Assembly: GCA_903920695.1 (NCBI GenBank) | Contig: CAIXNB010000088.1 | Location: forward strand, 1 to 41,603 | DNA length: 41,603 nt | Direction: 5' to 3' | From: an uncultured beta proteobacterium | GTDB taxonomy: Bacteria; Pseudomonadota; Gammaproteobacteria; Burkholderiales; Burkholderiaceae_C | Shown here: in pieces, positions 6,148-14,336 of the stretch | Position numbering within the stretch: position 1 is the first letter of the stretch | Layout of the letters: each line of letters begins with the position of its first letter | Notes under the pieces: generated by a model | What the model was told of the DNA's origin: nothing | Seen by the model: the letters and a program-made list of their open reading frames with translations, nothing else | Databases searched by the model: none | Program-made: the position numbers and the translations under genes

Positions 6148-7791
6148 TCACCTATCTTTCGTTTTCACTTCAGCGTCCTGCAGCTTTGCCCAGGCCACGA
6201 GAATTTCCCGCGCCATCTCTTTGCGCGCCAGTGGCGCCGGTAGTAACTGCGGCTCGCCACAGCGCTGCGCCAAACGCAGCAAGACGGGCTCCAGCCGCGC
6301 ACGCGCGGTGAGCAGAGCTACCTGCGGACCAACGACGGCGGCGAAGCGCGCCAGTTCCGGCCAGCGCAGATCAGAGGCCGGTGCATCGCAGACCACAACC
6401 CGGCAGGTCGGCGCATGGCGCTCGACCGCGTCAATCAGGCGGTCGAGCGACGCCTCAAGCCAAGCACCCTCGCGCTCCCATGGCCAGATCGCGATCGGCT
6501 GCGCGCTGTCGGCCAGCGGCGAACACCAGTGATTGCGGCGCAGCGTGCTCCAGTAACGCAATACGGTCAGGAACAACAGCGCCAGACCGGCCGCCAGGTG
6601 CAGATCGACAAAAACAGGTGTGCCGTTAAGGCTGACATAGCTGATCCCAAGCAACACAGCCGGCAGAACCAACAGGGCCGGCGCCAGCGACGCCGCACTT
6701 TTGAATTGCACCCATAAGGCCAGACCGGCGCACAGCGCGATGGCCAGCCCCGCTTGCAGCCAGCGTGGCAACTCGCGCATTGAACGCTGATTGAGAGCGT
6801 TGTCGACGACGGTTGCCAACGAGTCAACGCCGGCCTGCATCGAGGACAAGGGCGTCGGGTGAATGTCGTGCAGGCTCGGCGCGGTCGAGCCGATGATGAC
6901 AAGCTTGCCGGCAAAGCGCGGCACGGCCGCTAGTGGCTTGTCGCCTTCGGCCTGCGCAAAGACATCGGCGAAGGAAAGGTGCTCATAGGCGCCGGCCTTG
7001 CGACGCCAGGTGATCAATTCATCCAACGGCTTCGATGCACCAGCGCTGCGGCTCAGGATGTCCTGCTGCGCTTGCGGGTTGACGCTGGAAGCCACGCTCA
7101 AGGCGATCGACTGAATGGCAGTGCCATCATTCAAAGGTTCCAGATAACGGTACCGGCGCAAGACGCCGTCTGAATCAACATAGCCATTGTTGTAGCCCAG
7201 GCGGCCCGCGGCAACCGCTGGCAGGGCCGGCGGGATCAGCGCCAGGGTCATCGGACTGACTGGCGCCGCAGTTGGTACGGGTCTGACGGAGGTGTTGACC
7301 CACAGACCCGGCAAAGCCAGCGCCGTGATATGGCTGGCGCCGTCGTTGGCTTTGGGCAGGCGCACCACCGAGAAATGACTGCGCTGGCTCTGGTGCACCG
7401 CTTGGTTGAAAGCGGCGTCGCCACCTGGGCTCAAACGATCCGCATCGGAAAACAGAATATCCCAGACAACCGCGGCGGGCTGCTGGCGCTCGACATGGGC
7501 CAGCACGGTGGCCAGGGTATCGCGCGGCCAGGGCCAGCGCCCAAATTCCTTGCCCATGCGGGCCAGCGAGGCTTCATCAATGTCGATGATGACAATGCGC
7601 GGATCCGGTGCAGCAACAAAGATGCGGGCGCGCACCATGGCGTCGTAGCTTGACTGTGCCAGGCCACCGGTGAGCTTGAGTACAAACACATCAAGCAGCA
7701 CCCAGACCGAAAACAGGATAACCAAGCTCCAGGTCACGCGCGAGGCCGGCAAGGCGCCAATGCCAGCGGTAAAGCGTTGCCAGAGTTGCAT
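6148..7791 (-). CDS. CHASE2-domain membrane protein without a recognised output domain
   Basis: This is a 547-residue inner-membrane protein. TM1 spans about residues 19-40. A periplasmic CHASE2 sensory domain (about 45-335) follows, with the typical IVIIDIDEASLARMG, GRWPWPRD, VVWDILFSD, LGYNNGYVDSDGVLRR and KLVIIGSTAPSLHDIHPTP. Three more TM helices lie at about 345-362, 366-386 and 395-413. CHASE2 proteins normally end in an adenylate cyclase, histidine kinase, GGDEF or Ser/Thr kinase domain. Here the cytoplasmic part (414-547) has alternating strands and helices (CRVVVCDAPASDL, QVALLTARARLEPVLLRLA) and no motif of those enzymes. It starts 11 nt after the upstream caspase gene and ends against the next one, so all are co-translated. 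It probably senses an unknown periplasmic signal. Confidence 0.88.
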   Translation of the reverse strand: MQLWQRFTAGIGALPASRVTWSLVILFSVWVLLDVFVLKLTGGLAQSSYDAMVRARIFVAAPDPRIVIIDIDEASLARMGKEFGRWPWPRDTLATVLAHVERQQPAAVVWDILFSDADRLSPGGDAAFNQAVHQSQRSHFSVVRLPKANDGASHITALALPGLWVNTSVRPVPTAAPVSPMTLALIPPALPAVAAGRLGYNNGYVDSDGVLRRYRYLEPLNDGTAIQSIALSVASSVNPQAQQDILSRSAGASKPLDELITWRRKAGAYEHLSFADVFAQAEGDKPLAAVPRFAGKLVIIGSTAPSLHDIHPTPLSSMQAGVDSLATVVDNALNQRSMRELPRWLQAGLAIALCAGLALWVQFKSAASLAPALLVLPAVLLGISYVSLNGTPVFVDLHLAAGLALLFLTVLRYWSTLRRNHWCSPLADSAQPIAIWPWEREGAWLEASLDRLIDAVERHAPTCRVVVCDAPASDLRWPELARFAAVVGPQVALLTARARLEPVLLRLAQRCGEPQLLPAPLARKEMAREILVAWAKLQDAEVKTKDR

Positions 7792-7802
7792 GAAGCCGGC
7801 GC

Positions 7803-9785
7803 TTAGCGGTGCGCCAAATGCTCGGTGCCACGAATGGCGAAGCTGGTGAGTTCATGGCGCTCGCGGATTGTGAGTCGCCCGCCAATGCGTACTTCAAAGT
7901 CGCCGGCAACGTAAAGACGCAATTCGGGTACATACCAGAAAACCGAATCAAAGAAGCCATATGCACGTTCGTTGTTGTCCGAGCGTTCAAAGTTAAATTG
8001 GGTACCGCGCACGATTCGATAGGCTTCAAACTCGCCAGCGGGGACCTTGACACGCTCCTTGCCCGTAACACTCAGCGTACCCTTGTGCCGTTCGGTTGTT
8101 TCAAAATCGGTGGTCTTGCGGGAAATTACAAACTTAATGTCCTGCTTGTACCCGACGCGCATCTCCCTGGGCAGCCATTCCAGTTGCGGGCTATATTCGT
8201 AGACACCAGCTTTACCAGCATCGCTTCGGCGCAAGATCCCGTCCGGTGACGTACTCGCCTGGCCGTCGTTCCACTCCATATCGCCATTGGGCAGTATTTT
8301 GCTGACCCTGTGGTTCAGGTTGCGAATCACTTCGCCCTTCCATTTATCAACAACCTGGTAGCGCCAACGGTCACCCACCGTAAAACCGACCTTGTTGCTA
8401 ACCAGCCCCGCTTGTCCCGGCCTTGCTGCGGCTAGTTTGCTGGGCGTTGGGACCACAGCTGGCGCCGCCAGACTCAGCAGCAACTCCTCGGTTCGTTTGT
8501 TCACCGCCGCCTGAAGGTCAGCCCGCTCACTGACTTCGGCGGCCTCGCGGTCAGCGATCTCCTTCCGGAGTGCTTCTGCAGCACGTTCGGTGGCCAGCTT
8601 GCGCCGCGCGTCGGCTACCGTGCGCTCGGCTTCGGATTTTTGATTGGATTCAAGGCGCGCACGTTCCGCAGCCGCTCGTTGATTGGTCTCGGCGGCGGCC
8701 CGTTCAGCAGCAGCCTTGCGACCAGCTTCGGCGTTTGCCTGCTCGGTCGCAGCGCGCTGCGACTGCTCAAGCTGCGCCTGTGCCAGCGCGGCGAATTTGC
8801 CTGCTGGATAACGGTTCAAATAAACGCGTAGTTCAATCGGCAGCTTGCTGTCCTTGACCGCATTCCACAGCGCCGCTTCGGCTTCCTGCACCGGATCAAC
8901 CGGCGCAGCCGCAGTCGGCCCACCCCTGAAGTAGAAATCGCCTTCGAGTGAGGTCGACTCCCAAGGCACCTGCTTGCCTTGCGAATCACGGCGCACATTG
9001 GCGCGCACCTGCTTGAACACGTCTTCCACCTTGTTGCCGGGCTGGCGAATCGCGGTCAGCAAGTGCTGCGTGTATAAGCCATTGGCGCCATTGCCGTCGC
9101 TGGCCACCGCACCAGGCGAGGTGGCGTAGGCCAGCAGGGTCCCCACCGGGGCGTCCATTTGTGCCAGACCGGCCTGGCCCGAGCGCATGCTGCGCGTGAA
9201 CGGGTTGTTGCGGCAGGCATCGAGAATCATGATGTTGGCGACATTGCCTGCGGCTTCCATTTTGTCGAGCACCGCCTGTGCATCGACTGCGCTGTACGCG
9301 ACCTCGTCTTCACGGTCAATATTGGCGCCGACCGGAATCAGGTAATTGCGGCCTTTGATCTGCATGCCGTGGCCGGCGTAGTAAAACAGGCCAGTGCCGC
9401 CAGCGCGCAAACGGTCACCAAATTCGCGCAGCACGGCCAGCATGCCGCGCTGATCGATGTTCTCACGCGCAATGACGCTGAAACCCGACTCCTTGAGGGC
9501 CTGTGCAATGGCCCGTGCATCGTTGACCGGATTGGTCAGCGGCGCCTCCTTGTAGGCCGAGTTGCCGATGACCAGTGCCACGCGCTGGCTGTTGTTGACT
9601 TGTTGCGCAGCGCCGGGCTGCACCTGCAGATTGCGCCCACCTGCCGCCAGCGCCTTAGTTGTCCCGGCACCGGTTTGCGCCAGACTCGGCAGCAAGGTCC
9701 CGGCGCAGACAATGGCCGTCGCCCAGGCAATGGATCTGGCCTTTGCCCATGCAATATTCCTGCCGATTCTTACTTGCTTATTCAT
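7803..9785 (-). CDS. Exported caspase-like (C14) protease with coiled coil, first gene of the unit
   Basis: This is a 660-residue protein. The extended N-terminus ends in a signal peptide core (ATAIVCAGTLLPSLA, cleavage near residue 36). The caspase-like domain occupies about 66-285: RVALVIGNSAYKEAPLTNPVNDA is the classic start, His139 lies in YYAGHGMQ and Cys191 in ILDACRNNPF, both catalytic residues present. Residues 335-435 form an Ala/Arg/Glu-rich coiled coil (repeated AAAERA). The C-terminal region (about 455-660) is beta-rich and includes KVPAGEFEAYRI and VFWYVPELRLYV, resembling DUF3108/LolA-like domains found at the ends of other Burkholderiales lipoproteins. It should act in the periplasm. 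The ATG at 9785 has no strong Shine-Dalgarno. It heads the four-gene caspase/CHASE2 unit, separated from murB by 134 nt. Confidence 0.9.
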   Translation of the reverse strand: MNKQVRIGRNIAWAKARSIAWATAIVCAGTLLPSLAQTGAGTTKALAAGGRNLQVQPGAAQQVNNSQRVALVIGNSAYKEAPLTNPVNDARAIAQALKESGFSVIARENIDQRGMLAVLREFGDRLRAGGTGLFYYAGHGMQIKGRNYLIPVGANIDREDEVAYSAVDAQAVLDKMEAAGNVANIMILDACRNNPFTRSMRSGQAGLAQMDAPVGTLLAYATSPGAVASDGNGANGLYTQHLLTAIRQPGNKVEDVFKQVRANVRRDSQGKQVPWESTSLEGDFYFRGGPTAAAPVDPVQEAEAALWNAVKDSKLPIELRVYLNRYPAGKFAALAQAQLEQSQRAATEQANAEAGRKAAAERAAAETNQRAAAERARLESNQKSEAERTVADARRKLATERAAEALRKEIADREAAEVSERADLQAAVNKRTEELLLSLAAPAVVPTPSKLAAARPGQAGLVSNKVGFTVGDRWRYQVVDKWKGEVIRNLNHRVSKILPNGDMEWNDGQASTSPDGILRRSDAGKAGVYEYSPQLEWLPREMRVGYKQDIKFVISRKTTDFETTERHKGTLSVTGKERVKVPAGEFEAYRIVRGTQFNFERSDNNERAYGFFDSVFWYVPELRLYVAGDFEVRIGGRLTIRERHELTSFAIRGTEHLAHR

Positions 9786-9919
9786 GGATTCGAAATGGGT
9801 GACTGAGAAATACTCAGTGCCTGACGCCGGTCAAACAGGGCCGGTGACGCCTGATCCGACTGTTAACAAGATTATCAGGGAAGTTGCAGGGAATTGCCCG
9901 CCGATCCCCCTGAACCGAT
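9786..9919 (-). promoter_or_regulatory. Intergenic region upstream of the caspase/CHASE2 unit with a small hairpin
   Basis: This 134-nt gap must hold any dedicated promoter for the caspase unit. A perfect 6-bp stem (ACTGAG 9802-9807, CTCAGT 9813-9818, 5-nt loop) lies 17 nt before the ATG at 9785. On the minus strand GATAAT (9876-9871) could be a -10 box, but the corresponding -35 position is poor. TGACGCC is repeated directly (9822-9828, 9845-9851). No T-run hairpin ends murB, so readthrough from murB is possible. Confidence 0.3.
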
Positions 9920-10963
9920 TCAGACCACCACCGGCTCGGGTTCGAGCCGGATGCCGAAGCGCTCGTAGACGCTGGTCTGGATCGCTTTCGCCAGGGTCAT
10001 GACCTCGCCGCCCGTGGCGTCACCGCGATTGACCAGCACCAGCGCCTGTTTTTCGTAGACCCCGGCATGGCCGACGGTCTTGCCCTTCCAGCCGCAGGCA
10101 TCGATCAGCCAGCCGGCCGCGAGCTTGATGGAACCATCGAGCAGCGGGTAATAAACGACTTTCGGGTCGCGCGCGATGATGTCGGCGCATTGCTCGGGGG
10201 TGACGGTCGGATTCTTGAAAAAGCTGCCTGCGTTGCCGATTACGTTAGGGTCAGGCAGCTTGGCGCGGCGGATGTCGCAAACCCATTGGAAAAGTTGCTG
10301 CGGCGTCGGCTCGGACACCGCTTGCTCGGCCATCTTGCGCTCCAGATCGGCATAACCGAGGACCGGTTTCCAGGGCTTGGGCAGCGAAAATCGAACCTGT
10401 GTGATCAGCGCCCGGCCCGCCAGCCCCAACCCGGAACCGTCTGAGGCGCCAGCATGTTTGAAGACCGAATCGCGGTAGCCAAAGGCACATTGGGCGGCGT
10501 TGAGCGTGAAGATCCGACCAGTCTGCAGATCGATCGCGTCGAGCGAATCGAAACGGTCTTGCAATTCGACGCCGTAGGCGCCGATATTCTGCACGGGCGC
10601 AGCGCCGACGGTGCCCGGAATCAGCGCCAAATTTTCCAGTCCCGGATAACCCTGCTCCAGCGTCCATTCCACAAAGTTGTGCCAGTTCTCGCCGGCGCCG
10701 GCTTCCACCACGAAGGCTTTGGCGCTTTCCTGCACCAGACGCCGGCCCATGATCTCGATCTTCAGCACCAGAGGTTTGACATCGCCGGTGAGCACAATAT
10801 TGCTGCCACCGCCAAGGATAAATTTGGGCTGCGCGGCCAACTCGGCACTGGCCAGTGCGGTTTGCACATCGGCCTGGCTGGCGACCCGAACCAGCGAATA
10901 CGCCTTGGCAATAATGCGAAAGCTGTTCAGGGCTTGTAAGGGGACGTTTTTCTCGACTAACAT
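9920..10963 (-). CDS. murB: UDP-N-acetylenolpyruvoylglucosamine reductase
   Basis: This FAD- and NADPH-dependent cytoplasmic enzyme reduces the enolpyruvyl group of UDP-GlcNAc-enolpyruvate to UDP-MurNAc, the second committed step of peptidoglycan synthesis. At 347 residues it matches type I MurB (E. coli 342). The FAD-binding stretch FILGGGSNIVLTGD is at 48-61, LIPGTVGAAPVQNIGAYG at 114-131, YRDSVFK with Arg164 at 163-169, the catalytic serine Ser247 in NAGSFFKNP, and the terminal LEPE holds the catalytic glutamate. The YRDS insert loop marks type I. The gene is divergent from yajQ with a 44-nt gap, and the next gene downstream is the caspase unit. This is an intact housekeeping gene. Confidence 0.97.
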   Translation of the reverse strand: MLVEKNVPLQALNSFRIIAKAYSLVRVASQADVQTALASAELAAQPKFILGGGSNIVLTGDVKPLVLKIEIMGRRLVQESAKAFVVEAGAGENWHNFVEWTLEQGYPGLENLALIPGTVGAAPVQNIGAYGVELQDRFDSLDAIDLQTGRIFTLNAAQCAFGYRDSVFKHAGASDGSGLGLAGRALITQVRFSLPKPWKPVLGYADLERKMAEQAVSEPTPQQLFQWVCDIRRAKLPDPNVIGNAGSFFKNPTVTPEQCADIIARDPKVVYYPLLDGSIKLAAGWLIDACGWKGKTVGHAGVYEKQALVLVNRGDATGGEVMTLAKAIQTSVYERFGIRLEPEPVVV

Positions 10964-11007
10964 TGGTCTGATTCTCTCATTTACCCTGCTCGTCTGGAAA
11001 TATCACC

Positions 11008-11493
11008 ATGCCCTCTTTCGATACTGTTTGCGAAGCCAATCTGGTGGAGGTCAAAAATGCCGTCGACAACACCGCCAAGGAAATCGCGACCCGCTTTGAT
11101 TTCAAGGGAACGCCGGCTGCCATTGAAATCAAGGACAAGGAGATCACGCTGATCGGTGACGCTGATTTCCAGCTTAGCCAGATCGAGGACATTCTGCGCA
11201 ACAAGCTGACCAAGCGCAGCGTCGATGTGCGCTTTCTCGACAAGGGCAACGTCCAAAAAATGGGCGGCGACAAGGTCAAGATCGTGATCAAGGTCCGCAA
11301 CGGTATCGAAACTGAAATGTCGAAAAAGATCCAGCGCCTGCTCAAGGATAGCAAACTCAAGGTCCAGTCAGCGATCCAGGAAAGCAAGCTACGCGTCACC
11401 GGCGCCAAGCGTGACGATCTGCAGGCCGCCATGGCCCTGATCCGCAAAGACATCACCGATATGCCGCTGAGTTTCGACAACTTCCGCGACTAA
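11008..11493 (+). CDS. yajQ: YajQ-family cyclic di-GMP-binding protein
   Basis: This 161-residue cytoplasmic protein is nearly collinear with E. coli YajQ (163 residues). It begins [21 protein letters not shown] and contains [27 protein letters not shown], the [19 protein letters not shown] helix and the conserved end [10 protein letters not shown]. The family has two ferredoxin-like halves. Xanthomonas XC_3703 binds c-di-GMP and works with a LysR-type regulator to control virulence genes; other members bind nucleotides or tRNA. The ATG at 11008 has a weak GGA about 10 nt upstream. The next gene, 18 nt downstream, is an HD-GYP-like protein, so this pair may be a c-di-GMP-related unit. Binding of c-di-GMP here is inferred from the family. 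Confidence 0.95.
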   Translation: MPSFDTVCEANLVEVKNAVDNTAKEIATRFDFKGTPAAIEIKDKEITLIGDADFQLSQIEDILRNKLTKRSVDVRFLDKGNVQKMGGDKVKIVIKVRNGIETEMSKKIQRLLKDSKLKVQSAIQESKLRVTGAKRDDLQAAMALIRKDITDMPLSFDNFRD

Positions 11494-11511
11494 AGCCTGA
11501 TCTCAACAACT

Positions 11512-12459
11512 GTGCAGAACGAAAACGACTACGAGGATCTGCTGGGCCTGTGGGCAGATCTCGAGTCAGGCTTGGGCATTATTTTGGGCAGCCCGGGCAG
11601 CACGCAGGAATTTGCACAGCGCGTGCTGCAATACGACCACTGGATGCGAGACCTGCTCGAGCGCGACACTGACCTTGGGCTCTACCTGCTGTTTCAGTTG
11701 GCCGGCAACTCGCCGGTCGGCTACAGTGCCTCGCACGCGCTGGTCTGCTCCGTCTTGTGCCATCTGATCGCGCTGGAGCTGAAACTGCCCGCGCCCGAGC
11801 GTAATAGCCTGGTGCACGCTGCCCTGACCATGAACATTGCCATGACCGAGCTGCAGGACCAGTTGGCGAAACAAACCGAAAAACCGAGTGCGGCGCAGCA
11901 GCATGCCATCCTCAGCCACGCAACCAAAGGCGCTCTGATGCTGGGCGACCTGGGAGTGGCCGACGCCTTGTGGCGTGACACCGTGGCGCTGCACCATGAA
12001 GAAAGCAAAGGCCGGGCTGCGCCGCAAGCCATGCTACCAGCCCGGCGGCTGGCCCACATCTTGCGCGTGGTGGACCGCTACGCCGCCATGATCAGCCCAC
12101 GCAAATCACGCGAGGGCCGCAGCGCCATGGAGTCGGTACGAACCATCCTCTCCGGCGCCAATCATGAAAATGATGAGGTCAGCGCAGCGCTGGTGCGCAC
12201 CGTGGGCCTATGCCCGCCCGGCACCTTCGTTCGGATGGAAAACCGCCAGGTGGCCGTCGTGATGCGCCGCAGCGGCAAGCCAAACCTGCCACTCGTGGTC
12301 ATCGTGCTCAGTGATACCGGCACGCCGCTGAAGCCACCGCAACTGCACCAGACCACCAACGGCAAGCCGGCGATCAAGTCCGCGCTAACCGCCGCCGCGG
12401 TACACGAACACCTGAATCACTACCTGATTCTGAAACTTGGCGTGAACGCGACGGTTTAA
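11512..12459 (+). CDS. Degenerate HD-GYP-like protein
   Basis: This 315-residue protein aligns by eye with HD-GYP cyclic di-GMP phosphodiesterases but lacks key residues. His75 (GYSASHALVCSVLC), His136 (LSHATKGALMLGDLG) and HHEE (161-164) fit conserved positions. The HD dyad of AALLHDIGK is replaced by Met107-Asn108 in AALTMNIAM, and the GYP triad after HHE is missing (SKGRAAP). It is therefore probably not an active phosphodiesterase and may be a ligand-binding or scaffold protein. The C-terminal 100 residues are beta-rich (VRMENRQVAVVMRR, PLVVIVLSDTG). Translation starts at GTG 11512 with no clear Shine-Dalgarno, 18 nt after yajQ, suggesting coupled expression. Its stop overlaps the stop of the convergent GNAT gene by 3 nt. 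Confidence 0.75.
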   Translation: MQNENDYEDLLGLWADLESGLGIILGSPGSTQEFAQRVLQYDHWMRDLLERDTDLGLYLLFQLAGNSPVGYSASHALVCSVLCHLIALELKLPAPERNSLVHAALTMNIAMTELQDQLAKQTEKPSAAQQHAILSHATKGALMLGDLGVADALWRDTVALHHEESKGRAAPQAMLPARRLAHILRVVDRYAAMISPRKSREGRSAMESVRTILSGANHENDEVSAALVRTVGLCPPGTFVRMENRQVAVVMRRSGKPNLPLVVIVLSDTGTPLKPPQLHQTTNGKPAIKSALTAAAVHEHLNHYLILKLGVNATV

Positions 12460-12962
12460 GCCACGTACTTTTGCATGAACTGCGCCTGACCGGCGGCTGG
12501 GTCGAGCTGGTAGTTGGCGAAACCGACGCGCGTATACAGTTTGACGGCACCGGCATTGCCGGCCAGCACCTCCAGCGTGAGTTTGCAGGCACCTCGCTCC
12601 AGCGTCAGACTCTCGACCAGCGCCAGCATCTTCTCGGCAACGCGCTGACCGCGATACTCCGGCAATACCACAACATCGTGCACATTCACCAGAGGCCGGC
12701 AGGCAAATGTCGAGAAGCCTTCAAAGCAATTGACCAGGCCGACTGGCTCGGCGTCAGTCACGCCGGCGAACGCCAACACACTGAATGCCTGTGGCCGCGC
12801 GGCCAGCGCTGGCACCAGATTGGCCCGGGCGAATGCACTCAAGGGCTTGCCACCGCCAATCGGATCGCGTGCGTAAACGTCAAGCAGGTTTACCAACGCC
12901 TGGGCATGCACCGGATTGGCGTAGTCAGCGCGACAGACGCGTAGCGTGGACATGTTCGCCAT
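12456..12962 (-). CDS. GNAT-family N-acetyltransferase
   Basis: This 168-residue acetyl-CoA-dependent transferase has motif A clearly present: VHDVVVLPEYRGQRVAEKML, with the pyrophosphate-binding [RQ]xxGx[GA]-type loop as RGQRVA. Motif B is close to LEVLAGNAGAVKLYTRVGF, the typical Asn-xx-Ala-xx-xx-Tyr-xx-xGF end. The substrate (small amine, peptide or protein N-terminus) cannot be told. ATG 12962 is 2 nt from the glmM stop, and a second in-frame ATG at 12953 is also possible, so it is the downstream partner of glmM in one transcript. In many Comamonadaceae relatives phosphate-transport genes follow glmM (recalled, not checked); here this acetyltransferase does. Confidence 0.88.
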   Translation of the reverse strand: MANMSTLRVCRADYANPVHAQALVNLLDVYARDPIGGGKPLSAFARANLVPALAARPQAFSVLAFAGVTDAEPVGLVNCFEGFSTFACRPLVNVHDVVVLPEYRGQRVAEKMLALVESLTLERGACKLTLEVLAGNAGAVKLYTRVGFANYQLDPAAGQAQFMQKYVA

Positions 12963-12964
12963 AC

Positions 12965-14296
12965 TCAGCCTGCCAGGGTTGCGGCAATGGTCTGGGCGCA
13001 GCGCTTGGCCTGAGCGGCGTCACGCGCTTCAACCATCACGCGCACCAGCGGTTCAGTGCCGCTGGCACGGATCAGCACACGCCCATTGGCGCCCAACTCG
13101 GCCTCGACGGCCTTGATGGCACCAGCAAGTCCGGCGCTGGCCTGCCAGTCCTGGCCCGGTTGCAAGCGCACATTGATCAAGGTTTGCGGAAACAGCGTTA
13201 CGTCGTGCAGCAACTCGGCCACGCTTTTGCCGCTGCGGACACAGGCCTGGAGTATTTGCAGAGCCGAAATCAAGCCATCACCGGTCGTGTTCTTGTCCAG
13301 CGCCAGCAAATGACCTGAACCTTCACCGCCAAGCAGCCACTTGTGCTTGTCCAGTTCTTCGAGCACATAACGGTCACCGACCTTGGCACGCACAAACTGC
13401 ACACCGCGCGCCTTCAGCGCCACTTCGACCGCCATATTGGTCATCAGGGTACCCACCACCCCCGGCACGTGCTCATCGCGCCCCAGACGCTCGTCGACCA
13501 TGATGTAGAGCAGTTCATCGCCGTTATACAGGCGTCCTTCGGCATCGACCAGTTGCAGGCGATCCGCGTCGCCGTCCAGCGCCACGCCAAAGTCCGCGTG
13601 CTGCGCCTTGACGGCTGCGACCAGGGCCTCAGGGTGCGTGGCACCGACCTCATGGTTGATGTTCAGGCCATCAGGCGTACAACCGATGGCCACCACATCG
13701 GCACCGAGTTCGTGAAACACCATGGGGGCGATCTGGTAGGCCGCTCCATGCGCCGCGTCAACCACGATCTTGATGCCCTTGAGCGTCAAGTCATTGGCGA
13801 AAGTGCTCTTGCAGAACTCGATATAACGGCCGGCGGCATCGTCGAGGCGGCGTGTCTTGCCCAGGTTGGCCGAGTCGGCCCAGACCGGGGCTTCATCGAG
13901 CGCAGCTTCCACCTCACGCTCCCAGTCATCGGGCAACTTGGCGCCATGGGCACTGAAAAACTTGATGCCGTTATCGGCGAAGGGATTGTGGCTGGCACTG
14001 ATGACAACCCCCAGCGAGGCGCGCTGGGCGCGTGTCAGATAGGCCACGCCCGGCGTCGGCAACGGACCCAGCAGCATCACATCAACGCCAGCCGAATTGA
14101 AGCCGCTCTCCAACGCGCTCTCAAGCATGTAGCCCGAGATGCGGGTGTCCTTGCCGATCAGCACGGTGGGTCGCGCTTCCGACTTCTTCAGCACGCGGCC
14201 GACGGCATGCGCCAGGCGCAACACGAAATCGGGGGTGATTGGGGCTTGTCCGACGGTGCCACGAATGCCATCCGTTCCGAAATATTTTCTGCTCAT
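12965..14296 (-). CDS. glmM: Phosphoglucosamine mutase
   Basis: This enzyme converts glucosamine-6-phosphate to glucosamine-1-phosphate for UDP-GlcNAc, feeding peptidoglycan and lipid A synthesis in the cytoplasm. The protein has 443 residues (E. coli 445). It begins [13 protein letters not shown]. Catalytic Ser102 lies in [13 protein letters not shown] and the magnesium loop is DGDADR at 241-246 (Asp241, 243, 245), both at E. coli numbering. The sugar-binding GEGSGH is near residue 325 and the phosphate-binding [12 protein letters not shown] near 410. It lies 40 nt downstream of folP, the classical folP-glmM order, and is followed at 2 nt by the acetyltransferase. All catalytic residues are present. 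Confidence 0.97.
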   Translation of the reverse strand: MSRKYFGTDGIRGTVGQAPITPDFVLRLAHAVGRVLKKSEARPTVLIGKDTRISGYMLESALESGFNSAGVDVMLLGPLPTPGVAYLTRAQRASLGVVISASHNPFADNGIKFFSAHGAKLPDDWEREVEAALDEAPVWADSANLGKTRRLDDAAGRYIEFCKSTFANDLTLKGIKIVVDAAHGAAYQIAPMVFHELGADVVAIGCTPDGLNINHEVGATHPEALVAAVKAQHADFGVALDGDADRLQLVDAEGRLYNGDELLYIMVDERLGRDEHVPGVVGTLMTNMAVEVALKARGVQFVRAKVGDRYVLEELDKHKWLLGGEGSGHLLALDKNTTGDGLISALQILQACVRSGKSVAELLHDVTLFPQTLINVRLQPGQDWQASAGLAGAIKAVEAELGANGRVLIRASGTEPLVRVMVEARDAAQAKRCAQTIAATLAG

Positions 14297-14336
14297 TGTT
14301 TTTCCTGGTCTTCAAATTGATCGGGCGCCAGACGGC

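Noticed and set aside
3756..9785. Anti-phage gasdermin/caspase defence island
   Set aside because: Both caspases carry export signals, and no gasdermin-like pore protein, NLR or nucleotide-sensing gene is nearby. A cytosolic cell-death defence is not supported.
9159..9806. 215-codon plus-strand frame opposite the first caspase gene
   Set aside because: It lies entirely over a coherent caspase domain and signal peptide on the other strand.
13343..14320. 325-codon plus-strand frame opposite glmM
   Set aside because: GlmM catalytic motifs are on the minus strand; the opposite frame is His/Arg-rich shadow sequence.
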